DNA of 64,000 nt from NCBI GenBank assembly GCA_949130495.1, contig OX422222.1, forward strand, positions 277,750,109-277,814,108. Reading direction: 5' to 3'. Source of the stretch: Sambucus nigra. Its lineage: Eukaryota; Streptophyta; Magnoliopsida; Dipsacales; Adoxaceae. Numbering within the stretch: position 1 is the stretch's first letter; each line of letters starts with the position of its first letter. Under the pieces are notes generated by a model. That model searched no databases, was not told the origin of the DNA, and saw nothing but the letters and a program-made list of their open reading frames with translations. This document shows positions 12,701-23,793 of the stretch, piece after piece. Both the position numbers and the translations under genes were made by a program.

Positions 12701-13099
12701 ATATTTTGTGGTATAATCTATCGGTACCTGATCTGTAGATTCGAAAGACACTAGTCATATTTGAAATTATTTCCAGGGGTTACTAGTAACGAGGGAGCTC
12801 AGTGAAGGAGAAATATTTATCTTCATCAGGGATCACATTAAGGCAACATTAGTATTAGTAGGAAATTTAGTTTTAAATGTTGGCGAAGATAATAAGTCAA
12901 TATTGGTAGATTGTTTTTATGTTCCTAGGATTCGAAGAAATTTGATTTTTGCTTCTAAATTGGGTTTTAAATGGATAGTTGGTTCATTTTAATGATGGTG
13001 CTTTTATCAAAAATGGGAAATCTCTTATTTGTTCTGGTATATTGGAAAATGGTATTTATATTATTGTACATGTATCACCACTGTTGTTTAATACTGAAT

Positions 13100-13990
13100 T
13101 AAATAACATAAATGGAAATAATCTAAATAAAAAATAACCTTCTAACTTGAACCAAACATATCTTTAGCACCTACACTTAGGTCCTATTAATCTAAAAATA
13201 ATTCAAAGACTGGATTCAAATGGATAGTTGAGCTCATTAGAAGTGGATGCACTTCTAGTATGTGAATACTGTTTAGAAGGTAATATAACCAAGCGTTCGT
13301 TCACAACCAAGGGATGTAGAGCTACAGATGGGTTGGAACTAGTTCATTATGATATTTTGTGTCCCTATAACTACCCAGGCAAGAGGTGGTTACAAATACT
13401 TCAACACTTTCATTAATGACAACTCAAGGTTTGAGTATATTTCCCCTAGGCATAACAAGTCCGTAACATTTGGTAAGTCCAAAGTATATAAGGTTGAGGT
13501 GGAGCATAGGCATAGTAAACTAATACAAACTCTGCGATCTGATCGTAGAGGAGAGTATCTATTGAGAGAGTTTAAGAATAACTTATTGGAGATTAGGATT
13601 ACATCCTAATTATCTACACCGAGAACTCCATAACAAAATAGTGTACGAAAAGGAGGAACATGACTCTATTGGACATAGTTAGGTCCATGATGATTTATTC
13701 GGATTTATCGAATTCTTTTTGGGGTTTTGCATTTAAGACGACCACATACTTGCAAACTTAGTTCTTTATAAATCACTCTTAATGATTCCCACGAAACTAT
13801 GGACTGGGCACAAGCCTTGCCTAGGACATGTTCGAATCTGGGATTACCCAGTACACATGCTAAGGAAGGAGTAGAGAAAGTTTAAATCGGGGAAGAATTT
13901 ATGTATCTTTATGGGTTATCCAAAAAGAAATAAGTGTGGTCAAATTTATGATCCTAAGGACCAAAGAACATTTGTCAGCACAAATGCTTG
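13100..13990 (+). pseudogene. Copia-1 GAG-pre-integrase and integrase core, decayed
   Basis: The integrase inserts the DNA copy into the genome. The GAG-pre-integrase zinc region appears at 13160-13310 (CEYCLEGNITKRSF, like the family's C..C..GK..K..F). The first catalytic Asp region is ELVHYDI at about 13335, and the second is TLRSDRRGEYL at about 13530-13560. The third catalytic region, normally NG.SERRNR, is at about 13632-13660 and is frameshifted so the Glu is lost. Two frames are needed to read the domain. The interval 12700-13100 between gag and this domain should hold the protease, but I could not identify its active site. Confidence 0.75.
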
Positions 13991-14139
13991 ATACTTATAA
14001 AAATATTATATGATAGACCACGAGCCCAAGAGCAAGATTATCTTACAAGTAAAAAGACGGCCAAACTAAGTAATTATTTCTCAACCACCCATACAACATA
14101 AAGTACAAGCTGATATCGATAGTACAATGCCTTACGATA

Positions 14140-15870
14140 GTGGGAGTATTAATGATAATTAGGATGCACGTGTCACTTATACTAGACCAAAAGTGGACTC
14201 ATGTTGTAGTGGGAGAGTCAGGTTTCATCCTGATAGGTTGGTGTATTTGGGTGAATAATTTAGTGGGATCTTGGGGGAACATAAATTAGATCTCGATAAC
14301 TATGACAAAGTGTTGCAAAACAACAACTCCGAGCTTTGGCTAAGGGCTATGAATAACGAAATTGATTCGATGAATTCAAATCAAGTACGATGAAGTGTTA
14401 TAAGATAAGAACTCTGAGCTTTGACTAAAGGCTATAGATACCGAGATGGATTCGATGTATCTGAACTAAGTTTGGGAACTTGTATACTTACTGGATGAAA
14501 TAAAACCCATCGGTTGCAAGTTAATCTACAAGAAAAGGGAAGGGCAGACATCAAGGTGGAAACCTTTAAGGTTAGACTTGTTACGAAGGGGTTTAATAAA
14601 AAAGATAGGAACGACCATCATGAAACCTTCTTGCTACTAGTCACGCTGAAGTTTATCCGAGTTTAATTATCTACTGTAACTCTTCTCGATCTCGAGATTT
14701 AGAAACTAGACGTTAAGACTGCGTTATTGAATAACAGTCTTGGCGAGTGCATCTATATGATGCAACCCAAGGGATTTATAACAAATTGATAGAAATCAAG
14801 GTGTTCAAGATTAAGGGATATATTTACGGACTTAAGCAAATATTAAGGTCTCGGAACATTCGTTTTGATTAGGCAATCAAATCTTTAAATTTTAAACAAT
14901 GTCTGGATGAAACGCGTGTGTATAATAAGCATGGCGAAAATATGGTGGTATTTCTATTACTTTATATGGATTACATTCTCCTAATCGGGTAAGATGTGGG
15001 TGTATTATCTAGTATACGAGGGTGATTGTCTATTCAGTTCGATATGAAGGACTTAGGAGAAGCCAATCATATTATTGGGATCAAGCTTTCAAGTGATAAG
15101 AAAAATAGGATTTGGGTTTATCCCAAGACACTTATATCGATAATATGCTTATAAGGTTTAGTATGCAGGATTCCAAGAAAGGATATCTCTCTTTCTATCT
15201 TGGAATTTCTTTATCTAGGGATCAGTGTCCTTAGACACCTGATTACATAGAGACAATGAGGAATATACCTTATGCTTTGACAGTGGGTAGCCTTATATAT
15301 GTCATGTTGTGTAAAAGACTAAATATTTTCATTATTATTGGCATAGTCAAAAAATTCTAGTCAAACCCTGGTGAGGAAGACTACTATAAATCACATTCTA
15401 AGTACCTGAAAAAAGACTAGAGATTATATGTTGGTTTACTCAGCGGATGGTCTAATATCCATTGGGTACACAAAATCAGATTTTTTTATCGGATAGGGAT
15501 TCAAGGAAGTCGACCTCAAGATGTGTGTTTATCCTATGAAGTGGAGCCATAAGTTAGAGGATTATCAAACAATTGTGTATTGTTGATTCAACGATGGAAG
15601 TTGAACATGATGCATAATTAGAGGCAGCTAAGGAGGAAGTTTAGCTCTGGAACTTCCTAAATGACTTAGATGTAGTTCTTTTAGTATAGTTGCCTATTAC
15701 ACGTTATTGTGATGATAAAAGCGACGTTGTAAATTCGAAAGAACCAAGGACTCATAAGAGGACAAAGCACATTGAGCGCAAGTATTACCTGATTCGAGAG
15801 ATAGTGTAAATGGGTGATGTCATAATGACCAAGATTGCATCTTAGGACAACCTGACATAACCTTTTACAA
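14140..15870 (+). pseudogene. Copia-1 reverse transcriptase and RNase H, decayed
   Basis: RT copies the element RNA into DNA and RNase H removes the RNA template. The RT start is read at about 14480-14590 (IKPIGCK-IYK, the family's V.PIGCKW.YK). The catalytic YxDD box is present as YMDY at 14963-14974, so the second Asp is replaced. RNase H runs from about 15470 (GYTKSDF-like) through AEYVAA-like text at about 15610 to the region KEPRTHKRTKHIERKY at about 15740-15785, then ends close to the polypurine tract. Many stops and frame changes are present. Integrase before RT fixes the copia class. A second, partial copy of the same family lies at 60256-61006. Confidence 0.8.
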
Positions 15871-15948
15871 AGAGCTTACTAGATAATACTTTTGAGGGTC
15901 ATGTAAATGGAATGTGAGTCAAATGCATATGTACATGGAAGTAAGACT

Positions 15949-15959
15949 AAGTGGGAGAT
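15949..15959 (+). promoter_or_regulatory. Copia-1 polypurine tract
   Basis: AAGTGGGAGAT directly precedes TGTTGGGATT at 15960. A purine tract at the inner edge of the 3' LTR primes plus-strand synthesis in LTR elements. Confidence 0.75.
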
Positions 15960-16653
15960 TGTTGGGATTTTATTCTTAAAACCATGTAATGACATTTTAT
16001 TTATTAATAAAAAATTATCTGCTTCATTTTGAAATGAGAATTGTGTTTTTGTTTTCGGCTTGATAATAAGAGATTGAAATTCTGGTTCTAGTACAATTAA
16101 AAAGTTCACAACCTAGATAGGGAGTAGACATCCAATCGGCATGGTTGTGTGTATAATCCTAGTGATTTATCTCAAACTATGAGAACCTGTCCAATGGTTC
16201 GAGAACTTGTATAATAGTTTGAAACAAGATTGTGACCGATACATTTAAATGTATTCAATAGAACCACTACGAAAATTTAAGTTTAAAGGTTGTTTCTATT
16301 ATACTTAGGAAATATCACAGTATGAGGGTGCATAAATTGTTAATTTCGAAAATTATAAGGATTGGAATTCTTGCCCAATTGTTGCTTTGATTACTATGGG
16401 TGCAATCTGATTTTATGTTGGGTTAATAGATCCCCGTAAGTTATGCAACAATTATGTGAGTAAGTCTGAGATTATAATTAAGAAAAATCCTCATACAGTA
16501 GATATCTCGATAGACTTATAAGATTTGTTTTCAGCAATTAAACCAAATCATTGGATTATTTTAAAATTCGGCAGAGTAGCAAAATAAGTTAAGTATGAGG
16601 ATTGATTATTTTTTTGTTAAAATCAAATATCGGCAAATTGGTATGATCAAGTG
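15960..16653 (+). mobile_element. Copia-1 3' LTR, first part
   Basis: It is homologous to 3271-4080 of the 5' LTR. It stops at the AAGTG (16649-16653) that was duplicated when Gypsy-1 inserted. Confidence 0.85.
16649..16653. repeat. Gypsy-1 target-site duplication, left copy
   Basis: AAGTG here is identical to AAGTG at 28296-28300, exactly next to the TG and CA ends of Gypsy-1. Confidence 0.95.
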
Positions 16654-16738
16654 TGTTGATACCAAATTTAGTCTGCTGACGTGGACCAATCACTTGAAGA
16701 CACGTGTCAACCTACGTGGAAAATACAAATACTTTAGA

Positions 16739-16822
16739 CGAGCAACTTAAGAGTACCGAGCAACTTAAGAGCACCGAGAAATTTAAGCGTACCGAGCAAC
16801 TCAAGCGGTCCGAGCTACTTAA
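16739..16822 (+). repeat. 18-bp tandem repeat in Gypsy-1 LTR
   Basis: About five copies of CCGAGCAACTTAAGAGCA-like units lie upstream of the LTR TATA box. The same array is in the 3' LTR (about 27896-27970) with its own substitutions. Repeats in U3 often act as enhancer-type binding sites; that role is inferred here. Confidence 0.85.
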
Positions 16823-16939
16823 CGTGTAGAGCATCATAATGAAAAGATAGTTAAGCATTAAATGCACATTATTATCATACAAATGTATATGTCTACTGGA
16901 TAACAGCGCATTATCCTTTCATATGTACAGCCTCAAGGC

Positions 16940-16947
16940 TATAAATA
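16940..16947 (+). promoter_or_regulatory. TATA box of Gypsy-1 5' LTR
   Basis: TATAAATA lies 200 bp before the LTR end, in the position expected for the U3 promoter. The 3' LTR has the same octamer at 28087-28094. Confidence 0.7.
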
Positions 16948-17151
16948 CATTGTAACTTCCTCATAAGAAGTGGACTTTTGGATCTCTTGGTAAACCTATT
17001 ATCGAGATTCCAAATAACAGTCAGTAATACAAAAACAGTGAACGTAGGCCATTTTCATCAGGCTGAACCACTTTAAAAATATTTTGTCTTATTAATTTCT
17101 TTATCTGTGATTAATTAATTAGAGATAATCTAATTTTTTACATCAACAAAT

Positions 17152-17169
17152 TGGCGCCGTCTGTGGGAA
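17152..17169 (+). promoter_or_regulatory. Gypsy-1 primer binding site
   Basis: TGGCGCCGTCTGTGGGAA starts three bases after the LTR end. This is the usual GGCGCC-type site of plant Tat/Athila gypsy elements. I do not assign the tRNA. Confidence 0.85.
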
Positions 17170-17211
17170 ACGACTGTACTTATCGTTTTTCACCAAAACA
17201 ATTCATCATCT

Positions 17212-18990
17212 ATGGCTAATAATCCAGAATCCAGTAATCGAAACACTGGGGTCCCTCTAAATCCTTCTACTCCCCCAAATATTCAAGATCTAGCTGGCAT
17301 AATGGCTAATTTAGCCCAAGGCCAAACGACCATGCAAGAAACCATGTGTCAACTTATACAAACTTTTCAAAGTGGAGTGTCGGCCCAATCAGGACAACGA
17401 AGTGTTCAAAGAAATACTCATTTTCCATCTTCAAGAACTAGAATAGCGTTATTCCCGGAGGCCTCTCAATCTAGACGTACTGACTCATATCATACTAAAA
17501 GATCTAGTGATCCTTCGTATCAACCAGGACGGACTTCATCAGTACGAGCTACTGATTCCCATCGAAATATCACCCTCACTCCAGAAAGGACTAGTGCTAT
17601 AGAAAGGTTGAGTATTGTGTCTTCTTTTGATCGATTGGGCCCTAGGAGGAATAGAAGTCCTCCTAGGATTGTGTCGAGGAACTCTCAATGGCCCTACGAC
17701 CTGAGAAGGCTCTGCCCAATCACGACCAACAGCCCGTAATGAAAGATCCTAGGAGGAAAACTCAATGCGATCAGTTGCTCGAATAAATAGGCCCGAGGTG
17801 GGAAATGATGCATGCAAAGGCTCTATTCAAAGGCTGGAGGACAGATTAGGGGAAATGTCTAAGGCCAAGAATCCTATACAAAGAACTTTTGTCCAAGGGA
17901 CACCATTCGTACAGGCAATTGTGGACTTTTCCACACCATCAAAATTCAAATCTCCTATGGTGACGCCTAAATACGATGGAAAAACTGACCCTGCCCTTCA
18001 TATAGAACAATACCAAGCTGATGTCGATATATATGCGGTTCTAGATGAGATGAGATGTAGGGCATTCTCAGGAACTCTCATCGGGTCAGTCCAGATATGG
18101 TACAACAACCTACCTCGGGGGAAGATTATGACTTTCTTTTAACTGGAAGAGCTCTTTATAGGGAATTTCTATTTTGGAGCGAAACCGGTCAAACGAGTAG
18201 CACACTTGTTGAGTGTTAGACAGAAGCTAGAAGAAAGTACTAGGGACTACATTACTCGTTTCAATAACGAGAAGCTTGAGGTAATTGATTACGAGGAAAA
18301 AACAATAATTAATGCTCTGATGAGTGGATTATTACTAGACAAGTTGTACTATACTCTGGCCAAAGATCTGCCTAGGACCATGGCAGAATGGTGGCAAAGG
18401 CAGCCAAAATCATGAACGCCGAGGAGGCCATGGCTGCGAAGAAGAACACAGAAACTAAGGAGACCAAGATTGAAGCTGATAAAACCGAAAAGAAGGATCA
18501 GAAGAATAATGGTGGCAACAGGCAATCGAAAGGTAAGCAAGCGCTGGAGCAGATGAGGAAATATGGAAATTATACTCCCTTGAAGGTAGATATAAATCAC
18601 ATTCCGGAGGAGATCAAGAACAGCGAAGAGCTAGCCTGGCCAGAGAAAATAAAGGCAGATCCTGATAAAAGGGATAAGTCCAAATATTGCGAATTCCACA
18701 AAGATCATGGTCACATGACTAAACGTTGCATTGTTCTCCAGAATGAAATTGAAGCACTCATCAGGCGAGGAAAATTGACTAAGTATGTTGATCGCCAAAA
18801 TGGTGGTAAGACCAATGAGCGAGGAAGGCAAAGATCTAAATCTCCTCGTCGAGTAAAAGAAGACAAGAAGAGAGACCACGAAGATGATCCAGAAGATGAC
18901 CTCGATCTCCTCAAAAGATCGAGACAGCTAGAGCGTGAGGTATTTTTAATCCATTTTGGGTCATTTGAATGTAATGTTATTACAGGTGGA
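17212..18990 (+). pseudogene. Gypsy-1 gag, frameshifted
   Basis: The capsid-type protein starts at the ATG at 17212 (MANNPESSN). The retrotransposon gag domain is clear at about 17940-18120 (PKYDGKTDPALHIEQ, then FSGTLIGSVQIWY). It continues after an in-frame stop at about 18140 with KLEESTRDYITRFNNEKLEV. A zinc-knuckle-like CEFHKDHGHMTKRC motif sits at about 18685-18730, followed by LIRRGKLTKYV, the Tat-type gag tail. Frame changes near 17740-17765 and 18385 and a stop at 18140 break it into pieces. The tail is Lys/Arg and Asp/Glu rich and runs into the protease. Confidence 0.9.
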
Positions 18991-19662
18991 GATGCAGGAG
19001 GTGGAGATCTGACTGCGGAGAGAAAAGCTTACCTCAATGAGGCTCAAGCTTACTCGTACATACAACGAATTACCTTGGCTGAAGATGATTGCCCAAGGAA
19101 GGTGAATAAAGACAAATTGGTCATTGGTCTCTCTAAAAATGACCTGGCAGGTGTACTATATCCTCATGATGACCCATTGGTGATCAAGGTGAGAATGAAA
19201 AAAATGGTGATTTCACGGGTGCTGGTGGACAATGGTAGCTCGGCAGACATCATGTTCTACCCATGCTTTGACAGTTTGAATCTGAAGTTAGCCCAGTTGG
19301 ATCCTTATCATAGGCCCCTAGTCGGTTTTACTGGCGAAAAGTTTTTTCCACTTGGGACGATCAAGTTGGATATGCTTATTGGTACTTGGCCTACTTGTCG
19401 AACAGAAAGGGTACGCTTCTTCGTAATGGATAAAAATGTTCAATCAACTTACAATATCATCATGGGAAGGGTAGGTCTGAAGAAGTTCGAAGCAACACCA
19501 TCTACTGTACATCAATGTTTAAAATTCCCAACCAACTTTGGAGTGGGAGTGGTGAAAGGCGACCAAAAAGTAGCTCGGGAATGCTACTATTCATCTGTCG
19601 AACAGGAAGAACGCGAAGAATCCAGGAAGAAGACTACTACCTATCAAGTGGATGAAATATAA
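18991..19662 (+). pseudogene. Gypsy-1 aspartic protease
   Basis: This domain would cut the gag-pol polyprotein. The active-site motif VDNGSSADI is at about 19225-19251, with the flap and helper segment YNIIMGR at about 19450-19470, both with normal spacing for the family. It is in frame with the gag tail at 18388-18990, and the segment is open until a TAA at 19660-19662. Further in-frame text continues towards RT with additional stops, for example after AFLRRIK near 19842. Confidence 0.85.
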
Positions 19663-20760
19663 GATGCAGAGATTGAAATATTAGACCCTAAAAACGAGTC
19701 TCAGCTTGTGGAGGGCCAGGTCATGGAAGCTACTGAAAGTATCATTCTGGACGACGAGCACCCAGAACGAACAACCCAAATTGGTGCATTATTGGATGTA
19801 TCGATAAAACAGGAACTGATAGCATTTCTAAGGCGCATAAAATAGACTTTTGCATGGAGTCATGAAGAGATGCCATGGATAGACCCGAGTTTCCTGTGCC
19901 ATGAGCTCAACGTGAACAAGGAAATCAAGCCAGTGAAGCAGCGAATTAGAGTGTTCAGCCCTGAAAAGAACGAAGCTATACAGGAAGAAGTAGAGAAACT
20001 ACAAAACACCTTTTTTATTGAGGATGTCAAATATCCTGATTGGCTAGAAAATGTGGTGATGGTAAAAAAGAAAAATAACAAATGGAGGATGTGTGTAGAC
20101 TTCACTGATCTTAATAAGGCATGCCCAAATGATCATTTTCCTTTTCCTCGAATTGATCAACTAGTGGATGCTACCTCGGGGCACGAATTATTGAGTTTCA
20201 TGGATGCTCATTCTGGTTACAACCAGATTAAAATGAAACCCGAGGACAGGGAAAGTACCTCTTTTATCACCCTAAGGGGAACTTATTGCTATAATGTTAT
20301 GCCTTTTGGACTTAAAAATGCGGGTGCAACATATTAGCGGCTGATGAATAAAGTGTTTGCAGAGCAAATCAGTCATAACATTGAGGTTTATGTTGACAAT
20401 ATGCTGACGAAGATCAAGAAAGTTGTTGATCATCTAGTTGACCTAGGTCAGACCTTTGATCAACTAGAGAAATATCAAATGAAGTTGAATCCCACCAAAT
20501 TATATTTGGGGTGCGAGAAGGTATGTTTCTCGGATATATCGTTAACCAACGAGGTATTGAGGCGAACCCTGAGAAGATCAAAACCCTATTGGAACTAAGA
20601 TCTCCAACTACGAAGAAGAAAGTGCAAAGTCTCACAGGGCAAGTTGCAGCACTTAACATATTTGTATCACGAGCAATAGACAGATGCCTCCCATTCTTCA
20701 AAACACTCCGAAAAACTTTTGAGTGGAATGATGAATGCGAGAAGGCCTTTTAAGAGTTAA
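19663..20760 (+). pseudogene. Gypsy-1 reverse transcriptase, catalytic Asp lost
   Basis: The RT fingers and palm are readable: WRMCVDFTDLNKACPND at about 20083-20130, then FMDAHSGYNQI at about 20200-20230 and MPFGLKNAGATY before a TAG at 20335-20337. The YxDD box reads YVDN at 20389-20400, so the second catalytic Asp is Asn. A frameshift at about 20510 moves the thumb (GYIVNQRGIEANPEKI) to another frame. A stop at about 20751 separates it from RNase H. It would be inactive even if the frame were read through. Confidence 0.9.
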
Positions 20761-21340
20761 AGAAATATATGGGGACACCTCCATTATTATCTAGACCAGT
20801 GATGGGAGAAAAACTATATTTGTGTCTGGCAGTTTTAAAGAATGCAGTAAGCTCGGCGTTGATAAGAGTGGAAGATGGAGTGCAGAAACCTGTTTACTAC
20901 ACTAACAAGGCATTCCGAGGAGTAGAGATCAGATATCCAAGGTTGGAGAAGTTAGCGCTAGCACTGATCGAAGCAAGAAGAAGGTTGAGACCATACTTCT
21001 AAGCCCATACTATAGTGGTGTATACCGATACGCCCTTACGATAAGCTCTGCACAAACCTGAGAAATCAGGAAGATTGATGTACTGGGAAGTAAAACTTGG
21101 TGAATATAACATAGTTTATGATCCTAGATCGTCGTTCAAGGGACATGTAGTAGTAGATTTTATTGCAGAGTTTACTTAATCTGATACTTTCGAAGAACAG
21201 GAGTTTAATACAGACCAACCCGTGGATGTGACGGGATCATCAAATTTAACCCCCGACTAACTTCCATCCGTGGACGATCAAGAAGGGTTAATCAACGAGA
21301 AGCGAGAAGTGTTGGGGAACGACAAAAGGAAGCATCAAAT
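20761..21340 (+). pseudogene. Gypsy-1 RNase H (first)
   Basis: It shows the gypsy RNase H pattern: LYLCLAVLKNAVSSALI, KPVYYTNKAF and YPRLEKLALALIEARR, then a TAA after RPYF at about 21000. Conserved text continues as YTDTPLR at about 21028, broken by stops where Gln codons would be. A linker of about 150 bp (21180-21340) precedes the second RNase H. Confidence 0.85.
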
Positions 21341-21800
21341 ATTCCACCGAGGAGCTCTGTCTGACCAAGAGTTTGATAATGAAGTACCTGTGTGGAATCT
21401 GTATGTGGATGGCTCTTGGTGCACTACAGGCAGTGGAGCAGGAATTATTTTAAATAGTATGAATGAGATTGATATGGAGTATACTCTGCGCTTTCAATTT
21501 AAGGCTTCTAATAATAATGCTGAATATGAAGCTATGATTATGGGTCCAAGTCTGGCCAAAACCATGAAGGCATAGCATGTCGCTGTATTCAGTGATTCAC
21601 AGTTAATCATAAATTAAATTATGGGGATGTATACAGCAAAGGGAGAATTAGTGGTCAAGTATCATGAAAAAGCAATGGAGGTTGTATCAAGTTTTACTGC
21701 AGTTCAGTTGATTAGAATATCGAGATTGGAGAATGCAAGAGCAGACGCCCTAGCTCGGCTAGCATCAGCGACACGCACCGAGCTACAAAGAACAATCCCA
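21341..21800 (+). pseudogene. Gypsy-1 additional (Tat-type) RNase H
   Basis: LYVDGSWCTTGSGAGI at about 21398-21445 and NNAEYEAMI at about 21510-21535 match the second, archaeal-like RNase H that marks Tat-lineage elements. It follows the normal RNase H and precedes integrase. A TAG near 21573 interrupts it, and the tail (IRISRLENARADALARLAS) continues at about 21711-21765. Confidence 0.8.
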
Positions 21801-23095
21801 ATAGAAATCCTGGATGGTCGGAGCATAAATGAAAATTTGATGGTGAATTTCATTGCCCTTGACTTGGGACCTTCCTGGATGGATCCCATCAGGGCCTATA
21901 TCGAAGAAGGAATTATGCCACATGATAAACTCGCAGCTAAGAAACTACAGTTTAAAGCTGCTCGTTATGTATTGACCAGTGGCATTTTGTACAGAAGAGG
22001 AGTTATAGCAGGATTACAGAGATGTGTCCATCCCTCCGAAGTTAAAGACTTGATTGAAGAGGTTCACGAAGGGTCCTGTGGAGCTCATGTAGCAGGTCGG
22101 ACGCTTTTGCAAAGAATAACAACGCAGGGGTACTACTGGCCAACGATGAGAGCTGATTGCGCAGCTTATGCTAAGAAGTGTGATAAATGACAACGCTTCT
22201 CTTCCATCCGAAGAACTCCCCAAGCATTGTTAACACCCATAACGTCCCCTTGGCCATTCTCCATATGGGGGATAGACTTGGTCGGACCACTTCCAACGAC
22301 CAGGGGAAGATTCAAATACCTCGTCGTTGCTGTGGATTATTTTACTAAATGGGTGGAAGCTGAGCCTCTCATTGATATGACATATGACAAGGTCTATCAG
22401 TTTATTTGGAAGAATATTATTTGCAGATATGGTCTTCCCCATGCATTCATTACCGACCATGGAACCCAATTTGACAACGAAGAATTTGCTGCCTATTGCC
22501 ATCAATCTAACGTATTGAAGATCCACTCTGCGCCAGGTCATCCCCAGAGCAATGGGCAAACTAAAGTGACAAATAAAACCCTATTGAGTGGATTGAAAAA
22601 AAAACTGGATGATGCAAAGGGAAATTGGATCAACGAGCTACACTCTGTGTTATGGGCCTATCGCACTACACCACGAACAGCAACTAGAGAGTCTCCATAC
22701 ATGTTGACATTTGGGAGTGAGGCTGTCATACCTGCTGAATTGGGTCTGCCCACACATAGGGTGCTTAACTTCAACTCCCCTATAAGTGACTTAATGAGAA
22801 GATTAGACCTAGATATGCTCGAAGAAGTCAGGGAAGAAGCAGCAATCAGGAATGCGGCATATCAACAATGAACAACTTTGTTCTACAATAAAAGAGTGAA
22901 GAAGTGTGATTTGAAATAAGGGGATTATGTGCTGAAGAAAGTAATCCAAAGCATAACAAACTGGAAGCCAACTGGCATGGATCTTACAGAGTAACTGCAG
23001 TTGTTCGTCCAGAGACATACAAAATTGAAACTTTAGAGGGAGAAGAATTCAAGAATGCATGGAATGCAGTACACCTGCGCAAGTACTATCAGTAA
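21801..23095 (+). pseudogene. Gypsy-1 integrase, catalytic Glu changed to Lys
   Basis: The zinc-binding region (H..H then CAAYAKKCDK) ends in a TGA at about 22188, where CDKCQRF-type text is expected in part. The core domain gives GIDLVGPLP (first Asp), ITDHGTQFDN (second Asp) and GHPQSNGQTKVTNKTL. In the last, the family has NGQ-x-E, but the codon at 22563-22565 is AAA (Lys). The C-terminal part (WHGSYRV-like, then NAWNAVHLRKYYQ and TAA at 23093-23095) is reached after stops at about 22870 and 22918. It would be inactive on at least two counts. Confidence 0.9.
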
Positions 23096-23214
23096 TTAAA
23101 ATTCCTATGTAATGCAGTTTCTTCAAGATGAATAAAGTGATATTTCACCCATATTTCCTTCTTTGTTGAAATTTTTTGTTCGTAATATTAGTGCTACACA
23201 CTACACAAACCCAA

Positions 23215-23475
23215 ATTCAGAACAAAATACCACCAACTCCGATTGGTTGACAATTCAATTACCACGAACTCCTGTTGGTCGGGAACTCAATACCACGAAC
23301 TCCGGTTGGTCGGTAATTCAATTACCACCAACTCCAATTGGTCGGGAACTTAATACCACCAACTACGGTTGGTCGGTAACCCAATACCACCAACTCCGGT
23401 TGGTTGGTAATTCAATTACCACCAACTCCGGTTGATCAAGAACTCAATACCACCAACTCCGGTTGGTTGGTACCA
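23215..23475 (+). repeat. Minisatellite of about 32 bp at the sense/antisense junction of Gypsy-1
   Basis: About eight degenerate units contain ACCAACTCCGGTTGGT, itself a near-palindrome that could form a short hairpin, alternating with AATTCAATTACC or GGGAACTCAATACC spacers. It starts 120 bp after the integrase stop and ends about 320 bp before the antisense aORF2 stop. Tandem repeats in this 3' region are known from Tat/Ogre elements. Confidence 0.9.
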
Positions 23476-23793
23476 AACTAGGCAAGAAAATGGACGACCT
23501 CCCAGGGCATCCACTGTCTAGGCAACTAGGTAATCCATACGAGATTACTACAACTAAGCAGGAACATGGGATGAAAATCATCCCATTGCTTAGGCCCACA
23601 GAGTGACAAGTCACTATAATCAAACAACAAATGGGATAAATATAGTATATACACATATATTTACCAACCAACAAACAAGGACATTCTACAAATTATTTCG
23701 AAGAAAATGAAATGGCAAAAGATAAACTTTTTCTTCATTAAAGCAAAAGCAGATTACACAAGATATGAAGTCTAATTCATTACATCAAATATC

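Larger units (their letters stand above)
16654..17148 (+). mobile_element. Gypsy-1 5' LTR
   Basis: TGTTGATACC...CATCAACA, 495 bp, matching 27801-28295 at about 94% by hand count. It holds an 18-bp tandem repeat (16739-16822) in U3 and a TATA box at 16940. Confidence 0.95.

Noticed and set aside
23215..23475. CRISPR-like array (regular short repeats with spacers)
   Set aside because: Both repeat and spacer are repeated and degenerate, and it lies inside a retrotransposon 3' region. It is a minisatellite.
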